A stretch of DNA of 64,000 nucleotides, taken from Winogradskyella marincola (GTDB lineage Bacteria; Bacteroidota; Bacteroidia; Flavobacteriales; Flavobacteriaceae). A program made the translations under genes and the position numbers. Below the pieces are notes generated by a model, which saw only the letters and a list, made by a program, of their open reading frames with translations, made no database searches and was not told the origin of the DNA. The stretch spans positions 248,001-312,000 of the forward strand of contig NZ_JARSBN010000004.1 in assembly GCF_029624125.1 (NCBI RefSeq), written 5' to 3'. This document shows, one piece after another, positions 55,045 through 63,966 of the stretch (within the stretch, counting starts at the first letter, position 1; each line of letters starts with the position of its first letter).

Positions 55045-56385
55045 TTATAAGATATTCCCTTTCAGCTTTTTATGCAATAACATTGCATTAGTATCAGATA
55101 ATTTTGAAATAAATAAACACACAGAAAGTAGATTATTATACAATGATTCGTTAGATAAGTAAACCGTTTCTGGCAAAAGGTTTTTCAGTAATTTATCATA
55201 GTTAGATAAACTATCGTCATACACATTATACGCTAAGCTTCCGTAAGCATTTAATAACTGATTTAAGATTTCGTAACCAGCAATCTCTTTGTTTAAAACC
55301 TCTTTAGATCTGTAAACTTTCTTTATACTTAAATCTATAATATCTTTTATCTGAGCTTTATATTGACTCACATCCAAAAGTGCAGTTTCAAATTTTCCAT
55401 CTAAAATATCTGCTTCATGCTTCATAAAAATTGATGCTGCTTCATCAATTAAAGTACTAATTGCCAATGCTCTCAGATAGCTAACTCTGTCTTCTGTGGT
55501 TTTTAATGCATTATAATTTTTGGTTATTATTCTGCCTTTTACAAGTTTTATTAAGTATTCTAATGCATAATCCTCTTCTATTAATCCTAGATTGATTCCA
55601 TCCTCAAAATCTATAATAGTATAACAAATATCATCAGCAGCCTCTACCAAGTATGCTAATGGATGCCTGTTATAACTTAGGTCTGTTTCACTTCGTGATA
55701 TTAATCCCAGATCTGAGGCAACCTCTTTAAACATATCTTTTTCACTTTGAAAAAAGCCATATTTTTTATCAACTGTATGCCTTGTTGGTTTTTTAGGTAA
55801 CGATTCTTTTGGGTATTTCATAAAAGCGCCAAGAGTAGCATAACTTAATCGCAGACCACCTATTCTTCCAGCTCTACTTTCTGTTAATATTTTGAATCCG
55901 TTAGCATTACCCTCAAAATCACACAGGTCCTGATATTCTTTATCTGTTAGATTAGATTTGAAATCTGCACCATTTCCGTTTTTAAAATATGAGCCTATTG
56001 CTTTTTCGCCAGAATGACCAAATGGTGGGTTACCTATATCATGTGCTAAAGCAGCTGCGGCCACTATAGCTCCAAAATCGTTAATCTTATAACCATGTAC
56101 ATTTTCTAAATGCGGATGTTTTTCTAATAACAATCTGCCTACTTGCCTCCCTAAAGAGCGCCCAACCACACTTACTTCTAAGCTATGTGTTAACCTAGTA
56201 TGAACAAAATCTGTTTTAGAAAGAGGTACTACTTGAGTTTTATCTTGCAGACTTCTAAATTCTGAAGAAAATATAATACGGTCATAATCTACTTCAAAGC
56301 CAACACGTGTTTCGTCTTGTTCTTTTCTTAATCTTTTATTTTCATCTCCAAAGCGTCTTAAGGATAATAGTTGCTCCCAGTTCAT
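55045..56385 (-). CDS. dgt: deoxyguanosinetriphosphate triphosphohydrolase
   Basis: 446 residues, HD superfamily. RIIFSSEFRSLQDKTQV and THSLEVS (metal His67), then AHDIGNPPFGHSGE (His115-Asp116, catalytic His124), and LVEAADDICYTIIDFEDGI supply the metal site. Cleaves dGTP to deoxyguanosine and triphosphate and so shapes the dNTP pool. Divergent from the surface lipoprotein gene across a 331-bp gap. Confidence 0.93.
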   Translation of the reverse strand: MNWEQLLSLRRFGDENKRLRKEQDETRVGFEVDYDRIIFSSEFRSLQDKTQVVPLSKTDFVHTRLTHSLEVSVVGRSLGRQVGRLLLEKHPHLENVHGYKINDFGAIVAAAALAHDIGNPPFGHSGEKAIGSYFKNGNGADFKSNLTDKEYQDLCDFEGNANGFKILTESRAGRIGGLRLSYATLGAFMKYPKESLPKKPTRHTVDKKYGFFQSEKDMFKEVASDLGLISRSETDLSYNRHPLAYLVEAADDICYTIIDFEDGINLGLIEEDYALEYLIKLVKGRIITKNYNALKTTEDRVSYLRALAISTLIDEAASIFMKHEADILDGKFETALLDVSQYKAQIKDIIDLSIKKVYRSKEVLNKEIAGYEILNQLLNAYGSLAYNVYDDSLSNYDKLLKNLLPETVYLSNESLYNNLLSVCLFISKLSDTNAMLLHKKLKGNIL

Positions 56386-56586
56386 CTGTAAATATTTATT
56401 GTTAAAGCTGTAAGGTAGAATTTTGCCATTATAGAATTGTAGTGTAAACTTTACTGCAATGGCTCATTTCATATATTCTAATAAAAAATGCAAGATAAAT
56501 AAATTGATATATAATTATTTAGAAAACGACTTTCTATTATCATCTTTTTTAATGTTAAGAAATTGTATCCTTATTACTAATTCGCT

Positions 56587-56615
56587 TAATATTAAACTAA
56601 CCTTTAACTAACTTT
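56587..56615 (+). promoter_or_regulatory. candidate Pho-box array upstream of the lipoprotein-TonB receptor operon
   Basis: Three heptamers start exactly 11 bp apart: TAATATT (56587), TAACCTT (56598) and TAACTTT (56609). The same heptamer and the same 7+4 bp phasing recur upstream of the PiT gene. The 331-bp gap 56386-56716 otherwise holds no gene I can see. Confidence 0.6.
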
Positions 56616-56716
56616 TTGGTCACAAAACTTTAATCATTGAGTAACCTCTTCGAGAGATTATCCCATTTTCTTTGCATCACAATAAAAACCAAAATTGTTT
56701 ATTAAAATTTAACTCA

Positions 56717-57988
56717 ATGAAAAAATTACTTTTAACCGCGTTAGTAGCTTCAACAGTAGTATTTACTAGCTGTTTTAAAGATGATGATACTCCTATAATA
56801 ATAGAGGAGACTACAATAATTCAAAACCCAGGTGGTGGTTCAGATGACGAATGTCCTGTAATTGCTGTAACTGGTGAAATTGCTGATGGTACTGTTTGGA
56901 CAAACGACAACATTTACCAATTAAACCAAAAGGTTGTTGTACCTGCAGGTGCAACTTTAACAATTAATCCAGGAACAATCATCAAAGGTTCTTCTGGTAC
57001 TGGTTCTTTAGCTTCTGCTTTAATTATAGCTAGAGGCGCTACTATTAATGCTAATGGTACTGCAAACGAACCAATTATCTTCACTTCTTCTGCAGACAAC
57101 ATTACTTGTGGTGAAACTGCTGGTACTAACTTAGACGAAAATGATAGAGGTCTTTGGGGAGGTTTAATCGTATTAGGTAATGCACCTTGTTCTTTCTCAG
57201 GAGATATTCCTGAAGCTCAAATTGAAGGTATTCCTGCAGATGATACTTTTGGTCTTTATGGTGGTACAGTTGCTGATGACAGCTCTGGAAGCTTAAGATA
57301 CATCTCTATCCGTCATGGTGGTGCTTTAATTGGTGAAGGTAACGAAATCAACGGTCTTACTTTAGGAGGTGTTGGTAGTGGTACTGTAATTGATAACATC
57401 GAAGTTGTTGGAAACGTTGATGATGGTGTAGAATTCTTTGGAGGTACTTGTAACGCTTCTAACTTATTAGTTTGGGCTCAAGGTGATGACGCTCTTGATA
57501 TTGACCAAGCTTATGCTGGTACTATTGATAATGCAGTTGTTGTATTAGGTGACATTTCTGACCATGCTTTTGAAATTGACGGTCCTGAAGGAACTGCAAA
57601 CGGTGCATTTACTTTAAGAAACGTTACAATCGTTGGTAACAATGTAACTTCAAATGGTGAGTATGCAGATTACAGAAGTAACGCACAAGGTCTTACTGAA
57701 AATGTTTATGCTTATGGTTTCCCTGCAGGTAAAGATGTTGAGTTAGACAACGACGGTGTTGCTACAAACTACAACAATGGTGACTTAACTTTTGGTCCTT
57801 GGGAAATTGTTTTACCTACAGGAGTAACTAACGTTACAGATATCTTTGTAAACAATGCAGAAACAGTTACTGTATCTGGATTTGGATCTACTGCAACTGC
57901 AGTAACAGAAGGATCTCAAACTGTTGGAGCTAATACCTCTAACTTAAGCTGGACCTACTCTAATGTAGTTGGTGGTTTAGGATTCTAA
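56717..57988 (+). CDS. surface lipoprotein, beta-helix-like, partner of the TonB receptor
   Basis: 423 residues from ATG 56717 (MKKLLLTALVASTVVFTSCF). Lipobox FTSC is followed by CFKDDDT. A Lys plus acidic cluster just after the Cys matches the lipoprotein export signal type known from Capnocytophaga, so display on the cell surface is predicted. The rest is Gly/Asn/Val-rich with short strands (VVVPAGATLTINPGTIIKGSS, GLWGGLIVLGN, GVEFFGGTCNASNLLVWAQGDDALDID), reading as a parallel beta-helix. Upstream is an 11-bp-phased heptamer array. 74 bp before the receptor gene on the same strand. Confidence 0.85.
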   Translation: MKKLLLTALVASTVVFTSCFKDDDTPIIIEETTIIQNPGGGSDDECPVIAVTGEIADGTVWTNDNIYQLNQKVVVPAGATLTINPGTIIKGSSGTGSLASALIIARGATINANGTANEPIIFTSSADNITCGETAGTNLDENDRGLWGGLIVLGNAPCSFSGDIPEAQIEGIPADDTFGLYGGTVADDSSGSLRYISIRHGGALIGEGNEINGLTLGGVGSGTVIDNIEVVGNVDDGVEFFGGTCNASNLLVWAQGDDALDIDQAYAGTIDNAVVVLGDISDHAFEIDGPEGTANGAFTLRNVTIVGNNVTSNGEYADYRSNAQGLTENVYAYGFPAGKDVELDNDGVATNYNNGDLTFGPWEIVLPTGVTNVTDIFVNNAETVTVSGFGSTATAVTEGSQTVGANTSNLSWTYSNVVGGLGF

Positions 57989-58017
57989 TAAACACTTTTT
58001 TCCATTCATAAAAAATA

Positions 58018-58048
58018 AATCCAATGCCTACTAGTTAGGCATTGGATT
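58018..58048 (+). promoter_or_regulatory. intercistronic hairpin between the lipoprotein and receptor genes
   Basis: AATCCAATGCCTA and TAGGCATTGGATT form a perfect 13-bp stem with loop CTAGT, 14 bp before the receptor ATG. No T-run follows on this strand, so it is more likely an mRNA-processing or stability structure, or a leaky attenuator, than a full terminator. Confidence 0.55.
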
Positions 58049-58062
58049 AATAACAAAATATA

Positions 58063-60897
58063 ATGAAACATATTTTAAAAGTCTTAGCTCTTGTTTTATT
58101 TTTCTCAGCTACAACTGCAGCTTTTTCGCAAGGAAAAGTAAGCGGAACTGTAATTGATGGTGAATTTAATGAGCCAATGGCCTTTGCTAATATTTTAGTA
58201 AAAGGTACATCAAAAGGTGTTACTACCGATTTTGATGGAAAATATGAGCTAGAGTTAGAAGAAGGTACCTACACATTAGTCTTTTCTTTTGTTGGGTATG
58301 CTACTAAAGAAATCTCAGACGTAGTTGTAAAAAACAATGAAGTGTTTGCTTTAGATGTTTTAATGGAAACCAATTCTTTAGACACGGTTGTCATTACTAC
58401 TACCACAAAAAGAAATACTGAAAGTGCAGTATTAAACCTGCAAAAGAAATCAGCAGTTGTTTTAGACGGTTTATCGTCTCAAGCTATAAAAAGCACAGGT
58501 GCCAGCAATGTTGCTGCAGCTGTAAAGAGTGTTCCTGGTGTTTCTATTCAAGGAGACAAATACGTTTTTGTTCGTGGTTTAGGTGACCGTTATACAAAAA
58601 CCACATTAAATGGTATTGACATTCCTGGTTTAGATCCAGATCGTAATACCATTCAAATGGATTTATTTCCTACCAACATCATTGATAATGTTATTGTTGT
58701 AAAATCAGCTTCAGCAGAATATCCTGCAGACTTTACTGGTGGTTTAGTTGATATTGTTACCAAAGATTTTCCTAGTAAAGAAGAATATTCTATCTCATTA
58801 GGTGGTGGCTACAATCCTGACATGCACTTTAACGATCAATATATTAAGTCTGAAGGAAGCGATACAGATTTCTTTGGTTACGATGATGGTACAAGAAATT
58901 TACCAATAAACAGATACCAACAAATTCCTGGTACTTTTGACAATAAATTGTTGTTAACAACATTAACCAGCAGATTCTTAAGCGAACTTGCAGGTCAACA
59001 AACTACCAGCGGAATGAACTATGACTTAGGATTTACTCTAGGTAATCAGTACAACGTTGGTGATGACAAATTAGGTTATCAGGCTTCATTTTCTTACAAA
59101 AACGAAACAACGTTTTATGAAGACAGACAAGATGGTGGTTATATTAAGAACAATTCTGACCCATCTGATAATGACTTAAACTTTACATTAGCATCTAGAG
59201 GTTCTGAAGGTATTAACAATGTTATCCTTAACGGAATGTTAGGCTTAACCTATAAGACTGACAAATCTAAAATTAAAGCAAACTTACTACATATTCAAAA
59301 TGGTGAATCTGCTGCAGGTTTCTTTAACCAAACCATATCTCAAGATGGTGTTGGTGGTGGTTTAGAGCCATTAACCAAAAGTTCTATTACATACACAGAG
59401 CGTTCTATTACTAATTTGCTTTTAACTGGTAAGCACAGATTAAACAGCATGACAGAAGACAATGCTTTTAATATGGAATGGAAGTTATCTCCTACCTTTT
59501 CTAAGGTTATGGATAAGGCACACAGAATTACACCTCTACAGAGAGCTGACAACGGAGAATTTTTTGTAAGTCCTTCTGCTGCTACATTCCCTATTCAATT
59601 ATGGAGAAACTTAATTGAAGAAAACTGGGCTGGTAAAGTAGATTTTGATAAAACGGTAGAGATGTTTAGTCGTCCTGCTAAAATTAAATTTGGTGGTGCT
59701 TACACTTACAAGTTTAGAGATTTTAGTACAGATGATTACACGTTTAACATTCAAGGGGATGATTCTTTTATTGCCGGAGGTGATGTTAACCAGTTATTAA
59801 ACCCAAATAACATCTGGACACCAGATACAGATAACGGAACGTATTTAATTTCTATAGATACTTTTAACCCTAATGACGCATACGAAGGTGAGCAACATAT
59901 TGCTGCTACTTATGTATCTGCTGAGTTTAATTTATCTGAAAGTTTAAAATCTGTTGTAGGTGTTAGAGCTGAAGCTTTTAATTCTTACTACACAGGTCAA
60001 GATAACTCTACTACTTTTGACAGAACTAGCATTTTAGATGAAGTTGATTTTTTCCCTTCTGCTAACTTAATTTATGCATTAAACGATAAATCTAACTTAA
60101 GAGCTTCTTATGGTAGAACAACAGCTCGTCCTTCATTTAAAGAAGCTTCTGTTGCTCAGATTTTTGATCCTATTACAAACCGATTATTTATTGGTAACAT
60201 TAACTTAGTTCCTACTTACGTAAACAACTTTGATATGCGTTACGAGTTTTTTGGTGAAAGCGGTCAAATGTTTGCTGTGAGTGGTTTTTATAAAGACTTT
60301 AAAGATCCTATAGAACAAGCATTCTTTCAACAAGCTCCAAGCCAAATTACTGTTGGTAACCTTGGTGATGCACAAGTATTTGGTGCTGAGTTTGAAGTTA
60401 GACAACGTTTAGGTTTTATTTCTGAAGGCCTTAACAACTTACGTCTTGTTACTAATGTTACTGTTACCGAGTCTAGATTAACTATGGGTGAAGATGAATA
60501 TAACAGTAGACAATTAGCAGCTAGAAATGGCGAAACTATAGACAGAGAAAGAGATATGCAAGGGCAAGCGCCTTACGTAGTTAATGTTGGTTTTGATTAT
60601 AACAACTCAGACATTGGTCTACAGGCAGGTTTATTTTACAACGTACAAGGAGAAACACTAGACGTTGTAGGTATAGGCCTAGTACCAGATGTATATGCAC
60701 AACCTTTTAATAGTTTAAACTTAACTTTTAATAAATCTTTTGGCGAGAACAAACGTTCTTCTATAGATGTAAAAGTTAGCAACATATTAGGAGATGAGCG
60801 TCAGAGCGACTATGTATCTTACGGAACTGACAATCAAGTTTTCTCTTTAAGAAATCCAGGCACAGAATTTTCGCTGGGTTATACTTTTAAGTTCTAA
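58063..60897 (+). CDS. TonB-dependent outer-membrane receptor
   Basis: 944 residues. Signal peptide (LALVLFFSATTAAFSQ). A carboxypeptidase-regulatory-like beta-sandwich lies at about 25-110 (GKVSGTVIDGEFNEPMAFANIL, YTLVFSFVGYATKEI). The plug follows (VAAAVKSVPGVSIQGDKYVFVRGLGDRYTKTTLNGIDIPG, about 150-190), then the 22-strand barrel ending in LGYTFKF. There is no SusD gene, but a surface lipoprotein gene precedes it. The putative Pho-box array upstream and the neighbouring PiT transporter suggest uptake of a phosphorus compound; this is inference. Confidence 0.9.
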   Translation: MKHILKVLALVLFFSATTAAFSQGKVSGTVIDGEFNEPMAFANILVKGTSKGVTTDFDGKYELELEEGTYTLVFSFVGYATKEISDVVVKNNEVFALDVLMETNSLDTVVITTTTKRNTESAVLNLQKKSAVVLDGLSSQAIKSTGASNVAAAVKSVPGVSIQGDKYVFVRGLGDRYTKTTLNGIDIPGLDPDRNTIQMDLFPTNIIDNVIVVKSASAEYPADFTGGLVDIVTKDFPSKEEYSISLGGGYNPDMHFNDQYIKSEGSDTDFFGYDDGTRNLPINRYQQIPGTFDNKLLLTTLTSRFLSELAGQQTTSGMNYDLGFTLGNQYNVGDDKLGYQASFSYKNETTFYEDRQDGGYIKNNSDPSDNDLNFTLASRGSEGINNVILNGMLGLTYKTDKSKIKANLLHIQNGESAAGFFNQTISQDGVGGGLEPLTKSSITYTERSITNLLLTGKHRLNSMTEDNAFNMEWKLSPTFSKVMDKAHRITPLQRADNGEFFVSPSAATFPIQLWRNLIEENWAGKVDFDKTVEMFSRPAKIKFGGAYTYKFRDFSTDDYTFNIQGDDSFIAGGDVNQLLNPNNIWTPDTDNGTYLISIDTFNPNDAYEGEQHIAATYVSAEFNLSESLKSVVGVRAEAFNSYYTGQDNSTTFDRTSILDEVDFFPSANLIYALNDKSNLRASYGRTTARPSFKEASVAQIFDPITNRLFIGNINLVPTYVNNFDMRYEFFGESGQMFAVSGFYKDFKDPIEQAFFQQAPSQITVGNLGDAQVFGAEFEVRQRLGFISEGLNNLRLVTNVTVTESRLTMGEDEYNSRQLAARNGETIDRERDMQGQAPYVVNVGFDYNNSDIGLQAGLFYNVQGETLDVVGIGLVPDVYAQPFNSLNLTFNKSFGENKRSSIDVKVSNILGDERQSDYVSYGTDNQVFSLRNPGTEFSLGYTFKF

Positions 60898-60919
60898 GAC
60901 AATTAAAATTTATTGTAAT

Positions 60920-60957
60920 AAAAAAAGCGCTCTAACATTTAGAGCGCTTTTTTTATT
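60920..60957. terminator. bidirectional terminator after the receptor gene
   Basis: AAAAAAGCGCTCTAA and TTAGAGCGCTTTTTTT flank CAT. It serves the convergent receptor and MORN genes. Confidence 0.92.
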
Positions 60958-60974
60958 TTAAGTATTGATAAAGA

Positions 60975-61337
60975 CTAGTTGTTAATAGCAACCTTTGTTT
61001 TGCTATCCCATTGGTTAACACTTACAATTTTAGAATCAATAAAATCTACTTCTTTTAAAGATTCATCTTGCCAGAAAAACCATTTTCCAACTTTTTTACC
61101 ATCTTCATAATTTCCTAATGCTAATTTATTTCCTTCTGCATCGTAACTTTTCCATTCGCCATGAACTTTACCATCAGCATTAAATGTACCTGTTTGACTT
61201 ATTTCACCATTATCATGATAATATGTAGCGTAAGTTAAGTCGCCTTTCTTTTCTAACTTTGGTTCGTTATCGTTTTGAGCATAAGAGAATGCTACGCTCA
61301 ACATCATAAGAACAATTACTAAATTTCTCATATTCAT
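60975..61337 (-). CDS. secreted MORN-repeat protein
   Basis: 120 residues; ATG codons at 61337 and 61331 are both possible. Signal peptide (LVIVLMMLSVAFSYAQ). The mature part has MORN/YwqK-type repeats, YYHDNGEISQTGTFNADGKVHGEWKSYDAEG and GNYEDGKKVGKWFFW, as short beta-hairpins. Homologues are often labelled as antitoxins, but no toxin is nearby and the protein is exported. Divergent from the PiT gene across a 280-bp gap. Minus-strand TATGTTTG (61364-61371) is a good -7 element for it and touches the heptamer array. Confidence 0.8.
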   Translation of the reverse strand: MNMRNLVIVLMMLSVAFSYAQNDNEPKLEKKGDLTYATYYHDNGEISQTGTFNADGKVHGEWKSYDAEGNKLALGNYEDGKKVGKWFFWQDESLKEVDFIDSKIVSVNQWDSKTKVAINN

Positions 61338-61369
61338 TTGGGCTTTAATTAATAATTACATTACAAACA

Positions 61370-61420
61370 TAACATTTTATTTACATTTAAACAACTATTA
61401 CATAACATTAAGTTAACATT
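61370..61420 (+). promoter_or_regulatory. 11-bp-phased heptamer array between the MORN and PiT genes
   Basis: Units start at 61370 TAACATT, 61381 TTACATT, 61392 CAACTAT (weak), 61403 TAACATT and 61414 TAACATT. The array adjoins the -7 element of the divergent MORN gene and could serve it, PiT, or both. Confidence 0.55.
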
Positions 61421-61548
61421 GAAGATGCATTTGACTGAATATCAATTCATTGAAAAATTAAAATTTGATAACATTAGCCTACTTTAATAAATTTACTGCG
61501 TTTACAAGAAAAACAATTCTTTATTTTTTTAAATCTCATTGCATATCA

Positions 61549-61566
61549 TAACATTTAGGTAACATT
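61549..61566 (+). promoter_or_regulatory. Pho-box-like direct repeat of the PiT gene
   Basis: TAACATT-TAGG-TAACATT: two exact 7-bp repeats with a 4-bp spacer, the geometry of the PhoB box. It lies about 18 bp before GAAATTTG, a weak -7 element (61584-61591), and 52 bp before the ATG. Confidence 0.65.
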
Positions 61567-61617
61567 ACGTTGAAATTAAAAGAAGAAATTTGCGTACAAT
61601 TATAGTTACTCTTTTAA

Positions 61618-63915
61618 ATGGAAAACCTATATATCTATATGCTAGCTGCATTAGCATTTTTGGCTGTTGCAGACTTAGTTGTTGGTGTAAGTAATGATGC
61701 TGTAAACTTCTTAAATTCTGCCATAGGCTCTAAAGCCGTTTCTTTCAAAACCATAATGATTGTTGCCAGTATTGGTGTTGCTGTTGGAGCAATGACCTCT
61801 AGTGGAATGATGGAGGTTGCTAGAAAAGGTATATTTAATCCTGGCGAATTTATGTTCAACGAAATCATGGTCATTTTTATGGCTGTGATGCTAACAGACA
61901 TTCTTCTTCTAGACTTCTTCAACACAATGGGATTACCGACTTCTACTACGGTTTCAATTGTATTTGAATTACTTGGAGCATCGGTTGCAGTAGCACTTAT
62001 CAAGATTTATTCAGATAGTTCTAAGTCTATAATAGATTTAAGCAACTATATTAATAATGAGAAAGCTATTGAAATTATACTTGGCATACTGCTCTCGGTC
62101 GTTGTTGCTTTTACAATAGGTGCTGTCATTCAGTATGTATCGCGTCTACTATTGTCATTTAAGTTTGAAGAAAAACCAAATTGGTACAGCGCTGTTTTTA
62201 GTGGATTTGCCGTAACGTCAATAATGTATTTTATTATCGTTAAGGGTCTAAAAAACGCAGCCTTTATACCACCTTCTGCTCAAGAGTTTTTAGGCACAAA
62301 TCCTTTTACCTTCATAGGTATAAGCTTTTTAGTGTTTACAATTCTCTCTATGCTGGCAATTCAATTGTTTAATGCTAAGATTTATACTATAATCATTATT
62401 GTAGGAACTTTTGCTTTAGCTGTGGCTTTTGCTGGAAATGACTTGGTTAACTTTATAGGTGTACCTATTGCTGGTTATGATTCTTTTCAAAAATGGTATG
62501 AAGCCTTTCAGGCTACTGGTGTTTTACCATCAGAATACAGAATGCATGGACTTGCAGGAAAAGTACCTACAAACTCTTACCTGCTTCTAATTGCAGGTCT
62601 TATAATGGTACTTACTTTATGGTTTTCTAGTAAGGCTAAAGCTGTGGTAAAAACCTCTGTAGATCTATCAAGACAAGACGAAGTGAAAGAACGTTTTGAA
62701 CCAAACTATTTATCTAGAAATATTGTAAGACTTACAATTGGTCTTAACGAAAGTGTAAATAGAATTCTTCCTACTGCATACAAAAACTGGTCAGAGAAGA
62801 AATTTATAAAACCTAATGTTGTTGTAAAAGAACAAGACAGACCTGCTTTTGATTTGGTAAGAGCTGCCGTAAATTTAATGGTAGCATCTGTTCTTATCTC
62901 TATTGCTACCTCTATGAAATTACCACTTTCTACTACCTATGTTACTTTTATGGTAGCCATGGGAACCTCTCTAGCAGATAGAGCTTGGGGAAGCGAAAGT
63001 GCTGTATATAGAGTTGCTGGTGTGCTTAACGTAATTGGCGGTTGGTTTTTTACCGCATTTAGTGCTTTTGTTGCTGCTGCTATAATGGCTTTTATTTTAT
63101 ACCATGGCGAAGGTTACGCACTGTCTGGTTTATTAGTTTTAGCAGTTATGCTATTATTAAGAAGCTACATGGCACATCGCAAGAGCTCTAAAATAATGCG
63201 AGAAGAAGATCAGTTAGAAAAAGCAGAAAGCAGCTCTACACAAGGTGTTATTCATGAAAGTGCATCTAACATTGCCAATGTTATAAAACGTGGCAATAGA
63301 ATCTATACCTCTGCCATAAACGGTTTGGCCGTACAAGATTTAAAACTTCTAAAAAAGAACAGAAGACAAATAGATAAACTATCTACAGAAATTGACGATC
63401 TTAAGGATAATATTTTCTACTTTATTAGAAATCTAGATGAGCCAAGTGTTGCTGCAAGTAACTTCTACATTAACATACTTGGTCATTTACAAGATATGAC
63501 ACAGTCTTTAGACTACATTTCTAAGGCAAGCCATAAGCACATTAACAATAACCACAAAAAACTAAAATTTAGTCAGGTTAAAGAGCTTAAGGACTTAGAC
63601 AAAAAACTAGAAAAATTATTTGCTAACACGCAAACCGCTTTTGAATCTAGATCTTTTGAACAGATTGGTGCTATTTTAGAAGGCAAAACAGAAATGTTTG
63701 ATTTAGTAAAAGACAAAATACAAAAGCAAGTAGAGCGCACAAGAAGCGAAGAATCGAGCCCAAAAAACACGACACTTTATTTCAGTTTATTACTCGAAAC
63801 TAAAGACCTTTTAACAGCCTTGATGAATCTTCTAGAAGAGTACTACCAATCGCATGATAGCTCTGTTAAACCTGCAAGACTTAACTCTAGTGTAGGTTCT
63901 GACCAAGAGGAATAA
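61618..63915 (+). CDS. PiT-family inorganic phosphate transporter fused to a PhoU-like domain
   Basis: 765 residues. The membrane part (about 1-525) carries the two inverted PiT signatures GVSNDAVNFLNSAIG (23-37) and FAGNDLVNFIGVPIAG (about 277-292), and a later TSMKLPLSTTYVTFMVAMGTS. The C-terminal 200 residues are soluble and helical (SNIANVIKRGNRIYTSAINGLAVQDLKLLKKN onward) like PhoU, which would couple transport to phosphate status. Longer than stand-alone PiT (about 500). Preceded by a Pho-box-like repeat. PiT proteins move metal-phosphate with protons or sodium. Confidence 0.92.
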   Translation: MENLYIYMLAALAFLAVADLVVGVSNDAVNFLNSAIGSKAVSFKTIMIVASIGVAVGAMTSSGMMEVARKGIFNPGEFMFNEIMVIFMAVMLTDILLLDFFNTMGLPTSTTVSIVFELLGASVAVALIKIYSDSSKSIIDLSNYINNEKAIEIILGILLSVVVAFTIGAVIQYVSRLLLSFKFEEKPNWYSAVFSGFAVTSIMYFIIVKGLKNAAFIPPSAQEFLGTNPFTFIGISFLVFTILSMLAIQLFNAKIYTIIIIVGTFALAVAFAGNDLVNFIGVPIAGYDSFQKWYEAFQATGVLPSEYRMHGLAGKVPTNSYLLLIAGLIMVLTLWFSSKAKAVVKTSVDLSRQDEVKERFEPNYLSRNIVRLTIGLNESVNRILPTAYKNWSEKKFIKPNVVVKEQDRPAFDLVRAAVNLMVASVLISIATSMKLPLSTTYVTFMVAMGTSLADRAWGSESAVYRVAGVLNVIGGWFFTAFSAFVAAAIMAFILYHGEGYALSGLLVLAVMLLLRSYMAHRKSSKIMREEDQLEKAESSSTQGVIHESASNIANVIKRGNRIYTSAINGLAVQDLKLLKKNRRQIDKLSTEIDDLKDNIFYFIRNLDEPSVAASNFYINILGHLQDMTQSLDYISKASHKHINNNHKKLKFSQVKELKDLDKKLEKLFANTQTAFESRSFEQIGAILEGKTEMFDLVKDKIQKQVERTRSEESSPKNTTLYFSLLLETKDLLTALMNLLEEYYQSHDSSVKPARLNSSVGSDQEE

Positions 63916-63934
63916 ATTCAAACTTTATTACACC

Positions 63935-63966
63935 AAAAGCCTTAGAGATTCTAAGGCTTTTTTTTA
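63935..63966 (+). terminator. terminator of the PiT gene
   Basis: AAAAGCCTTAGA / TCTAAGGCTTTT with loop GAT, followed by further T. Confidence 0.9.

Noticed and set aside
58018-58048. Rho-independent terminator separating the lipoprotein and TonB receptor genes
   Set aside because: No T-run follows the stem on the coding strand; kept only as a hairpin.
60975-61337. MORN/YwqK protein as a toxin-antitoxin antitoxin
   Set aside because: It has a signal peptide and no toxin gene is adjacent; the antitoxin label of this family is weakly supported.
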